DNA from: Acidimicrobiaceae bacterium | Lineage (GTDB): Bacteria; Actinomycetota; Acidimicrobiia; Acidimicrobiales; Ilumatobacteraceae | Assembly: GCA_947490975.1 (NCBI GenBank) | Contig: CANLHV010000034.1 | Span: 1-11,547 of the forward strand | DNA: 11,547 bases | Direction of reading: 5' to 3' | Shown here: piece after piece, positions 1 through 6,263 of the stretch | Layout: each line of letters opens with the position of its first letter | How positions within the stretch are numbered: position 1 is the stretch's first letter | Position numbers and translations under genes: made by a program | Notes under the pieces: model-generated | Seen by the model: the letters and a program-made list of their open reading frames with translations, nothing else | Told to the model about the DNA's origin: nothing | Databases searched by the model: none

Positions 1-558
1 CCGATGTCTTTGCGCCATGATCCTGCGTATGTTGCTGCAGCCATCACGGTCTTTCTTCGAAATTTGGCAACAGAATTTGGTGGCGACCAAGTCTGCACTG
101 TCGGAAAGATCGATGTGCACCCGAATCTCACAAATGTTGTGCCAGGCAAAGCGACACTCACACTTGATGTTCGCAACACCAACGAGTCACGTCTGAAACA
201 GGCTGAGTCGCGTATCGCAGACTTTCTTACCAAGATCGCAAAAGAAGAAGGCGTCGAGATTAAAACTAGAGCGCTCGCCCGATTTGAACCTGTCATTTTT
301 GACGATCAAGTTATTGACCTTGTCGAATCGATTGCCAAGCAACAGGACAATTCAGTTCAACGAATGCCGTCCGGGGCTGGACACGACGCACAAATGTTGG
401 CAAGAGTATGCCCTTCTGGCATGATTTTTGTTCCGAGTGTCAAAGGCATTAGCCACAACCCGGCTGAATTCACCGAGTCGATCGATTTAGAAGCAGGTGC
501 AAACATTTTGCTCCATACGATGCTTGCGCTGACGACACTCGAGAGCAAAACTAAATAA
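1..558 (+). CDS. M20-type Zn-dependent amidohydrolase (hydantoinase/carbamoylase family), 5' end missing
   Basis: This is the C-terminal part (185 codons visible) of a binuclear-metal amidohydrolase of the N-carbamoyl-L-amino-acid hydrolase / allantoate amidohydrolase / beta-ureidopropionase family. These cytosolic enzymes cleave ureido groups to amine, CO2 and ammonia. The first visible codons read P-M-S-L-R-H-D, the end of the family's HAGTTPM..R.D motif. The reading frame is therefore open at base 1 and the Met at position 4 is internal, not the start. Also visible are the dimerisation-domain stretch around DVHPNLTNVVPG (fragment residues about 37-48), DVRN, SGAGHDA (about 124-130) and GISHNPAEFT (about 149-158), whose His is probably the last metal ligand. 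It ends with TAA, 5 bp before the nitrilase-type gene, so the two are probably co-transcribed. Family assignment is firm. The substrate (N-carbamoyl-L-amino acid, allantoate or other ureide) cannot be decided from this fragment. Confidence 0.9.
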   Translation, partial: PMSLRHDPAYVAAAITVFLRNLATEFGGDQVCTVGKIDVHPNLTNVVPGKATLTLDVRNTNESRLKQAESRIADFLTKIAKEEGVEIKTRALARFEPVIFDDQVIDLVESIAKQQDNSVQRMPSGAGHDAQMLARVCPSGMIFVPSVKGISHNPAEFTESIDLEAGANILLHTMLALTTLESKTK

Positions 559-563
559 ACATC

Positions 564-1484
564 ATGCGTAATCTCACTGTTGCTGCAGCACAACTTGGAC
601 CAATACAAAAGTCTGATGATCGAAAATCGGTCGTCACGCGACTAATCGAATTGCTTCGCGACGCCCACAGCAAAAAAGCCGAGCTTGTCGTGTTTCCCGA
701 ACTGGCTTTAACGACTTTTTTCCCGCGTTGGTTTGTTGACGACATCACCGAAGCTGACCATTGGTATGAAACCGAGATGCCTTCAGCGATTACAAAGCCG
801 TTATTTGATGAAGCGAAAAAATTGGGTGTTGGCTTTTGCCTCGGTTACGCCGAGCTGACTCAATCAGGCGAGCGATTCAACACACAAATTCTTGTCGAAC
901 GCGATGGTCGTGTCGTGGCGAAATATCGCAAAGTGCATATTCCTGGTCACGAGCAGCACGAACCCGATCGCCCGTTTCAACATGCCGAGCGCTATTACTT
1001 CACTCCCAGCAACGAGGGTTTCAAAGTCTGGTCAGCATTTAATGGACGAATCGGCATGATGATATGCAACGATCGTCGATGGCCCGAGTCCTATCGCGTG
1101 ATGGGCCTACAAGGCGTCGAAATGATCCTTTGCGGCTACAACACTCCTCTGCACTATGTGCCCGACCCATCTCAAGATGCACTGCAGGGTTTTCACAATG
1201 CATTAGTGATGCAAAGTGGCGCCTATCAAAATGGAACATTTGTTGTTGGCGTGGCTAAAGGTGGCGTCGAAGAAGGTGTAGATGGTTTGGCCGACTCGAG
1301 CATCATCGCGCCATCGGGTGAAATACTGGCGAAGACAGAAACAAACGGCGACGAGGTCGTTACCGCTGCCTGCGATCTCGATTGGTGCAATAACTACAAA
1401 AACACGTTGTTCAACTTTGATCGCTATCGCCGCCCCGAGGTTTACGGCCGAATCACCAGCCAGCGGGGTTCGATCATTGAATAA
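564..1484 (+). CDS. N-carbamoyl-D-amino-acid hydrolase (nitrilase superfamily)
   Basis: This 306-aa cytosolic carbon-nitrogen hydrolase has the size of the Agrobacterium D-carbamoylase (about 304 aa) and resembles it along its whole length. It should hydrolyse N-carbamoyl-D-amino acids to the D-amino acid, CO2 and ammonia, the step after D-hydantoinase. The catalytic triad is visible: Glu46 in FPELALTTFFPRW, Lys123 in KYRKVHIPGH and Cys168 in MMICNDRRWPE. The Arg171-Arg172 pair after the Cys matches the residues that bind the substrate carboxylate in DCase, which argues against a generic nitrilase. Other shared blocks are FYETEMP-like YETEMP (69-74), RPFQH (136-140) and GGYNTP-like CGYNTP. 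The ATG lies 5 bp after the preceding stop with no clear Shine-Dalgarno, suggesting coupling to the upstream amidohydrolase. Beta-ureidopropionase is the main alternative substrate class. Confidence 0.88.
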   Translation: MRNLTVAAAQLGPIQKSDDRKSVVTRLIELLRDAHSKKAELVVFPELALTTFFPRWFVDDITEADHWYETEMPSAITKPLFDEAKKLGVGFCLGYAELTQSGERFNTQILVERDGRVVAKYRKVHIPGHEQHEPDRPFQHAERYYFTPSNEGFKVWSAFNGRIGMMICNDRRWPESYRVMGLQGVEMILCGYNTPLHYVPDPSQDALQGFHNALVMQSGAYQNGTFVVGVAKGGVEEGVDGLADSSIIAPSGEILAKTETNGDEVVTAACDLDWCNNYKNTLFNFDRYRRPEVYGRITSQRGSIIE

Positions 1485-1492
1485 GTGCATTT

Positions 1493-1507
1493 TTTACAAT
1501 CTGTAAA
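1493..1507. promoter_or_regulatory. Perfect inverted repeat, candidate operator half of a promoter region
   Basis: TTTACA-ATC-TGTAAA: 6-bp perfect arms around a 3-nt spacer, lying 8 bp after the DCase stop codon. It is AT-rich and not followed by a T tract, so it does not look like an intrinsic terminator. Its right arm sits about 18 bp upstream of the -10-like box at 1526, where a -35 element would be. Its role as a protein-binding site is an inference. Confidence 0.4.
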
Positions 1508-1511
1508 CCTG

Positions 1512-1528
1512 ATACCCAATACGGGTAT
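1512..1528. promoter_or_regulatory. Perfect inverted repeat overlapping the -10 region, candidate operator
   Basis: ATACCC-AATAC-GGGTAT: 6-bp perfect arms, 5-nt spacer. Its centre (1520) is 20 bp, about two helical turns, from the centre of the neighbouring dyad (1500). Its right arm overlaps the TATGGT box at 1526-1531. A repressor bound here would cover the -10 element. No regulator gene lies in the window, so the cognate protein is unknown. Confidence 0.4.
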
Positions 1529-1538
1529 GGTAAATATG
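1526..1538 (+). promoter_or_regulatory. Candidate -10 box for a leaderless transcript of the Mo-hydroxylase operon
   Basis: TATGGT at 1526-1531 fits the TANNNT -10 pattern and ends 6 nt before the GTG start at 1538. Transcription could therefore begin at the start codon itself. No Shine-Dalgarno sequence is present upstream of this GTG. Leaderless messages with a -10 box about 7 nt upstream of the start codon are common in Actinobacteria. The -35 region is weak (TGTAAA at 1502-1507, 3 of 6 matches to TTGACA). This is a pattern match only. Confidence 0.35.
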
Positions 1539-4171
1539 TGACCATTGAGGCTGATAGCGCCCCACAACCAGGGCTGAAAACTGACCCGTCCAACCGTGTG
1601 GCCTTTGTAGTCAACGGCACTCCAGTCACTGTTCGCCGAGATCATCCGCATCTATTAGCGGCATTGCGCGAAGAACTTGATATCACTTCTCCAAAAGACG
1701 GTTGTTCTCCAAGTGGTCAATGCGGTTGCTGCACCGTGCTTGTTGATGGCAAGGCAATTGTTAGTTGCCAGCAGTCGCTAGAAAAAGTCGCCAACACAAA
1801 TATCACAACCCTCGAAGGAGTCAGTCAAGTTGAGCGCGATGCATTTGCCAACGCATTTGCTGCATGTGGCGGCTTGCAGTGTGGATTTTGCATTCCTGGC
1901 ATTGTCGTGCGTGCAAAAGCCCAAATCGACAAGAAGGGTGCGGGTCTCAAACGAGAAGATATGGCACGACACCTCGGGGCCCATCTCTGCCGATGCACCG
2001 GATACGTGAAAATCCTTGATGCAATAGATTCTGTTGCTAAACAACTCTCACCAGAAATTGTTTCAACTGGTGGATTAGGCGTCCGAGTTGCAAAGCACGA
2101 GGCAAAAGAACTCGCTCTCGGCGATCGCGGTTACATCGACGACATGCGTCTACCCGGATTAATGCATGCATCACTTGTCTTTACTAAACATGCACGCGCT
2201 GAAATTCTCAGTATCAACACATCTAAAGCAATGTCACGCCCTGGTGTGCGAGCAGTCTTTACTGCCGCCGATATCCCAGGCGAATTAATGATGGGCATAA
2301 TTTACAAAGATTGGCCTGTGATGATTCCTGTCGGTGGCTTCACTTCTTACGCCGGTGATGTGCTGGCGATTATCGTTGCAGATTCTCGGCTTAATGCTCG
2401 TAATGCCATTGACGATGTAGTTGTTGAATACAAGCCTCTGACCCCAATCACAGATGCACGCAACGCTATTGCGAGCAATGACATTGCTGTCTGGAAAACA
2501 GATTCAAACATTCTTTCTAAGAGCACCTATAAGCGCGGCGATGCTGAAGTGGCGATTGCATCGAGCGCTCATGTTGTACGCGAAACTTTCGAAACTCAAA
2601 GAATCGAACATGCTTTCCTTGAGCCAGAAAGCACGCTTGCTGTACCGTCAATTAACGACGAAAAAGTTCGCGAATTACATGTTTATTCAGGTGGCCAAGG
2701 TGTTTGGGATGATCGCAATGACATCGCTCGCCTGCTGGCGATTGCCAATGAACAAGTCACAGTAACGCTCGTAACAAATGGTGGCGCCTTTGGCGGCAAA
2801 GAAGATATGAGCAATCAGGCTCATGCCTCACTTGCTGCATGGTTGCTTAATGAGCCTGTTAAATGCACATTGACGCGTGAAGAGAGTTTTTTGATGCACG
2901 CAAAGCGACATCCAATCGAGATGACCTACGAGGCCGCTTGCGATCAAGATGGCAAACTAACAGCGCTGCGAGTGCGGGCCATCGGCGACTCAGGCGCCTA
3001 CGCAAGTGTCGGAATGAAAGTTCTCGAGCGTATGGCCGGTCATGCCAGTGGGCCATACCAAGTGCCGAACATCGACGTTGAAGCAATTGCCGCGCGAACG
3101 AATAATCCAATCTGTGGCGCCTTTCGCGGTTTCGGTGCCAACCAAGCACAGTTCGCCATGGAAGGTGTGCTCGATCGGCTCGCCGAAAAAGTAGGTATCT
3201 CGGGCTGGCAAATTCGTTCGCGCAATGTCATCAGACCGGGCATGGTCTGGGGTCCCGGACAAATAATGGACGACGGCTGTTTGGGCGCCGAACTTTGTCT
3301 AAATGAAATCAAACCTGCCTATGACGCCGCGGTCGCATCGGGCAAAGCAGTTGGTCTGGGTCTTGGTTTAAAAAATAGTGGGCTCGGTAATGGATTCAAA
3401 GAGATTTCAAAAGCGATCGTGCGGTTCAAAAGTGACGGAAGAATCGAAGTTCGTCATGGTTGGACCGAAATGGGTCAAGGCATCAACACCGTTGCAGCCC
3501 AAGTTGCAGTTGAAGAACTCGGCGTCGATGCAAAGTTGATTGATGTCATCGTCGATACAACTCGCGAACTCGGCTTTGGTCAAACCACCGGCTCACGCGG
3601 CACACTCATGGGTGCAGGTGCTGTCAAGAGTGCATGTCAGGCTGCGATCGCCGCGAATCGCGCGCAAGACGTTGACCATGTCGGCGAATACCGAGTCGAT
3701 TGGACAAACAAACTGGGCGAACCTGGTGTCACGAATCCGATCATTCACTCAACATTTAGTTACGCGGCACAAATGGTGATTATTGATCGCGAGACTCAAA
3801 AGATCGAGAGAGTCGTCGCAGTGCACGATGTCGGACGAGTTGTCAACCCAACATTGTGCGAAGGCCAAGTAGAAGGCAGCGTGCATATGGGTCTCGGCTA
3901 TGCACTTACTGAGAATTTTCCGTCAGACCCTGAAACCGGCTTTCCGATAAACAAGACATTGCGTAGTCTCGGCATTTTGCGAGCGAAAGACGTTCCGCCA
4001 ATAGAAGTGAAGCTACTCGAGTCACCACAACCGAATGCGCCATACGGCATTAAAGGTGTTGGCGAGATCGGTCTCGTGCCCACTGCCGGAGCAGTCGCTT
4101 CGGCGCTTCATCAACTAGACGGGCAATGGAGAAGCAAACTGCCTATGCGTCAAGTGAAAGACGAAGATTAG
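1538..4171 (+). CDS. Xanthine-dehydrogenase-family molybdenum hydroxylase, fused 2Fe-2S and Mo-cofactor domains
   Basis: This 877-aa enzyme joins an XdhC-type iron-sulfur domain (about residues 20-170) to a molybdopterin-cytosine-dinucleotide-type Mo domain (about 180-870), with no FAD domain. The layout matches E. coli XdhD and the family annotated as selenium-dependent xanthine dehydrogenase. It should hydroxylate a purine or similar heteroaromatic using water, passing electrons through two clusters. Plant-type cluster: Cys56, 62, 65 and 77. Second cluster: Cys115, 118, 151 and 153 (QCGFC...CRCTGY). In the Mo domain, GGAFGGKE (415-422) and AFRGFG (528-533) carry Glu422 and Arg530, equivalents of the purine-contacting Glu802 and Arg880 of bovine XDH. 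QTTGSRGT (682-689) and GVGE (Glu843, catalytic base) follow. The GTG start is the only plausible one: no ATG/GTG/TTG lies upstream in frame back to the stop near 1478. The first motif is unusual (C-x5-C-x2-C, with an extra Cys64). The exact substrate is not known, and hypoxanthine or xanthine is an inference. Confidence 0.88.
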   Translation: MTIEADSAPQPGLKTDPSNRVAFVVNGTPVTVRRDHPHLLAALREELDITSPKDGCSPSGQCGCCTVLVDGKAIVSCQQSLEKVANTNITTLEGVSQVERDAFANAFAACGGLQCGFCIPGIVVRAKAQIDKKGAGLKREDMARHLGAHLCRCTGYVKILDAIDSVAKQLSPEIVSTGGLGVRVAKHEAKELALGDRGYIDDMRLPGLMHASLVFTKHARAEILSINTSKAMSRPGVRAVFTAADIPGELMMGIIYKDWPVMIPVGGFTSYAGDVLAIIVADSRLNARNAIDDVVVEYKPLTPITDARNAIASNDIAVWKTDSNILSKSTYKRGDAEVAIASSAHVVRETFETQRIEHAFLEPESTLAVPSINDEKVRELHVYSGGQGVWDDRNDIARLLAIANEQVTVTLVTNGGAFGGKEDMSNQAHASLAAWLLNEPVKCTLTREESFLMHAKRHPIEMTYEAACDQDGKLTALRVRAIGDSGAYASVGMKVLERMAGHASGPYQVPNIDVEAIAARTNNPICGAFRGFGANQAQFAMEGVLDRLAEKVGISGWQIRSRNVIRPGMVWGPGQIMDDGCLGAELCLNEIKPAYDAAVASGKAVGLGLGLKNSGLGNGFKEISKAIVRFKSDGRIEVRHGWTEMGQGINTVAAQVAVEELGVDAKLIDVIVDTTRELGFGQTTGSRGTLMGAGAVKSACQAAIAANRAQDVDHVGEYRVDWTNKLGEPGVTNPIIHSTFSYAAQMVIIDRETQKIERVVAVHDVGRVVNPTLCEGQVEGSVHMGLGYALTENFPSDPETGFPINKTLRSLGILRAKDVPPIEVKLLESPQPNAPYGIKGVGEIGLVPTAGAVASALHQLDGQWRSKLPMRQVKDED

Positions 4172-5241
4172 AAGTGTCGGCTCAGACTCACGGCATTGTT
4201 TGCGCACACCATCATCTGTACTCAAGCTTGGTTCGAGGCATGCCGGCGCCAAAACAAGATTCAAAATCATTTCTAGATATTTTGAACAACATCTGGTGGC
4301 GAGTTGATGCAGCGCTCGACAATGAAATGATCTATTGGTCGGCGATGCTCGGGGCCACTGAGGCTTTGATGAGCGGCACGACTTGCATCATTGATCACCA
4401 TGAGTCACCGAATTGCATCGAGGGCTCGCTCACCACAATTGCCGAAGCGTGCAAAACCGTCGGCGTGCGAGTCAACACTTGTTACGGAGTTACTGATCGC
4501 TGGGACGACAACCAGCACTTGCACTCAAAAGTATCTCCGCTTTCTGAAATGACAAGTGCAGCCAAGCGAGGTCTTGACGAGTGCGATCAATATTTATCCG
4601 CGGGCGGCACTGGCATGGTTGGCGTACACGCGGCGTTTACTTGCAGCGATGAAACACTCACTGCCGCAGCCGAACTCGCGAAGAAGCATTCAGTCGGTGT
4701 ACACATTCATGTTGCCGAAGGCGTTGATGATATTCAGTCGGGGGCGCGCCTTGAATCGCTCGCGCAAGACAACTGGCTTCTCATTCATGCAGTGCATCTT
4801 GATCGTTACTTGAAAGGGCGAGTTGTGCATAACGCACGATCCAACATGAATAATTCAGTTGGTTATGCCAAGCCCACGCAACGAAGCAACAAAATTTTGC
4901 TCGGCACCGATGGTATTGGCGCAGACATGATTGAAGAGGCCCGCATCGCTTATGCGCGACTTCGCGAGTTTGACGTCAGCGCCGAACCCACAACCGTTTG
5001 GCAGTGGCTTGAAAATTCTCTTGAACTGTTTCCTGGTGCAAAAAACGATGTCGTGACGTTTGACTACGACTTTGCTGATAGTCCGTGGCATGCAGCGTTC
5101 ACAACAAATATGACAGCGATAGACGTTGAAGTCGCCGGAGAAAAGGTTTTGGTTGACCGACAACCGACGCGTGTTGATTTGGCAGAGATTCGCGCAAAAG
5201 CCAACGAGCAAGCCCTACGGTTGTATGAAAGGTTGACATAA
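4126..5241 (+). CDS. ssnA: SsnA-type aminohydrolase (amidohydrolase superfamily), N-terminally shortened
   Basis: This is a metal-dependent hydrolase of the chlorohydrolase/guanine-deaminase-like subtype and resembles SsnA, whose E. coli gene neighbours xdhD and ygfM. It probably deaminates a purine-like ring in the cytosol. Visible features are the HxH metal pair His28/His30 in AHHHLYSSLVRGMPAP, IDHHESP (89-95), HIHVAEG with His195 and Glu198, IHAVHLD with His221/224, HNARSNMNN and GTDGIGADM with Asp262. The odd point is the start. Usual members carry some 55-60 residues of a beta-sandwich before the HxH motif, but here only 27 residues are possible. The ATG at 4126 overlaps the preceding gene by 46 bp. 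An alternative GTG at 4174, 2 nt after that gene's stop, would give 355 aa beginning 11 residues before the HxH motif. The C-terminal half of the sandwich (about 305-345) is kept. The barrel also looks shortened between His224 and HNARSN and after residue 283. Activity is uncertain. Confidence 0.8.
   Translation: MEKQTAYASSERRRLEVSAQTHGIVCAHHHLYSSLVRGMPAPKQDSKSFLDILNNIWWRVDAALDNEMIYWSAMLGATEALMSGTTCIIDHHESPNCIEGSLTTIAEACKTVGVRVNTCYGVTDRWDDNQHLHSKVSPLSEMTSAAKRGLDECDQYLSAGGTGMVGVHAAFTCSDETLTAAAELAKKHSVGVHIHVAEGVDDIQSGARLESLAQDNWLLIHAVHLDRYLKGRVVHNARSNMNNSVGYAKPTQRSNKILLGTDGIGADMIEEARIAYARLREFDVSAEPTTVWQWLENSLELFPGAKNDVVTFDYDFADSPWHAAFTTNMTAIDVEVAGEKVLVDRQPTRVDLAEIRAKANEQALRLYERLT
5227..5232 (+). 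promoter_or_regulatory. Shine-Dalgarno-like site for the LLM oxidoreductase gene
   Basis: GAAAGG ends 11 nt before the ATG at 5244 and lies inside the end of the ssnA-like gene. It supports that ATG as the true start, since most other junctions in the block rely on overlaps rather than a visible ribosome site. Confidence 0.45.
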
Positions 5242-5243
5242 CT

Positions 5244-6263
5244 ATGAGCAGCAAAAAATCAGCACGAGTTGCCCTCTATCTGCAAGATGCGCACAAGATT
5301 TCAGAAGGCATGGAGTTCTCGAAGTACGCCGAGAGCAAAGGATTTGAAGCCGTATGGCAAGCTGAAAGTCGTTTGGTTCGCGAAGCAACTGTGCCTATGG
5401 CTGCATTTGCTTCTGTCACCACGACCCTTAAAGTCGGCTCGGGTGTTGTCGACTGCTGGAGTCGCAATCCCGCTCGCCTAGCCGCGACTTTTTCTACTCT
5501 TGACGACCTCGCACCCGGTCGAGTAATTCTCGGCATTGGTGCCTGGTGGGACCCTCTCGCAGCAAAAGTTGGCATTTCTCGTGCTAAACCATTGCGCGCG
5601 ATGCGTGAAATTGTCACCACTGTTCGCGCACTGTTAAACAACGAAACCGTCACATTCAATGGCGAGTTTGTTCATCTCGACGGAGTTGAACTCGATTACG
5701 TCTATCAAGATCGTCGCCCGAAAGATGTACCGATCTACATCGGCGCGACGGGTATGCAAATGATGGAACTAACCGGAGAAATCGCCGACGGTGTCGTGCT
5801 CAACTATTTGGTATCTCCCGAATACAACCAAAAGGCAATGGAAGCGTTAACGGCTGGTGCCGACCGAGCAGGTCGGTCTGTTGACTCAATTGATCGGCCG
5901 CAACTCGTAGTTTGCAGTGTGCACGAAGATCGCAAAACAGCCCTTGATATGGCGCGGCAAATGGTCACACAATATTTGGGTCAGCAACCACACATCATGA
6001 AGGCTTCCGGTGTTCCGCAATCACTGCTCGACAAAGTTGGCTCGGTTCTTACTTGGCCGGCAACACACGAACAAGTTGTTGCCGCATCAAAACACGTGCC
6101 AGATGAGATCGTTCAAATGTTGACCGCAAGCGGCACACCCGCAGAAGCAAGACAACGAGTCACTCACTACCTCAAAAACGGTGCAACGTGTCCGATTTTG
6201 TATCCACTCGGCGATGTCAAGGCAATGATTGATGCATTTTCAAATTGGGATGGTGTGTCTTGA
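5244..6263 (+). CDS. LLM-class flavin/F420-type oxidoreductase
   Basis: This 339-aa TIM-barrel protein is of the luciferase-like monooxygenase class, closest in look to the F420-dependent branch related to methylene-tetrahydromethanopterin reductase. Markers are the N-terminal strand RVALYLQDA (8-16), the GFEAVWQAES segment (33-42), LKVGSGVVDCWSRNPARLA (62-80), the LDDLAPGRVILGIGAWWDP block (86-104), and the later DVPIYIGATG (161-170) with IADGVVLNY (180-188). The cofactor (FMN or F420) cannot be fixed from sequence alone. No signal peptide or membrane segment is present, so it should be cytosolic. It lies 2 bp after ssnA-like and overlaps the FAD-subunit gene by 4 bp, so it is an integral operon member. 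LLM enzymes include RutA, which opens the uracil ring, so oxidative or reductive work on a purine-derived ring is conceivable. No textbook purine step uses this class, and the reaction is unknown. Confidence 0.85.
   Translation: MSSKKSARVALYLQDAHKISEGMEFSKYAESKGFEAVWQAESRLVREATVPMAAFASVTTTLKVGSGVVDCWSRNPARLAATFSTLDDLAPGRVILGIGAWWDPLAAKVGISRAKPLRAMREIVTTVRALLNNETVTFNGEFVHLDGVELDYVYQDRRPKDVPIYIGATGMQMMELTGEIADGVVLNYLVSPEYNQKAMEALTAGADRAGRSVDSIDRPQLVVCSVHEDRKTALDMARQMVTQYLGQQPHIMKASGVPQSLLDKVGSVLTWPATHEQVVAASKHVPDEIVQMLTASGTPAEARQRVTHYLKNGATCPILYPLGDVKAMIDAFSNWDGVS

Noticed and set aside
357..748. Two minus-strand frames across the M20/DCase junction
   Set aside because: Both are antisense to conserved motifs (GISH block and FPELALTTFFPRW), with no protein likeness.
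1493..1507. TTTACA-ATC-TGTAAA considered as a transcription terminator for the DCase gene
   Set aside because: The stem is AT-rich and weak and is not followed by a run of T. The operator reading fits better.
1538..4171. Possible selenocysteine (in-frame TGA) in the putative selenium-dependent hydroxylase
   Set aside because: The frame runs without internal stops. In this family the selenium is thought to be a labile ligand at the Mo site rather than selenocysteine.
5276..5659. 127-aa minus-strand open frame within the LLM gene
   Set aside because: It overlaps conserved LLM motifs on the other strand, has no start signal and no recognisable domain.
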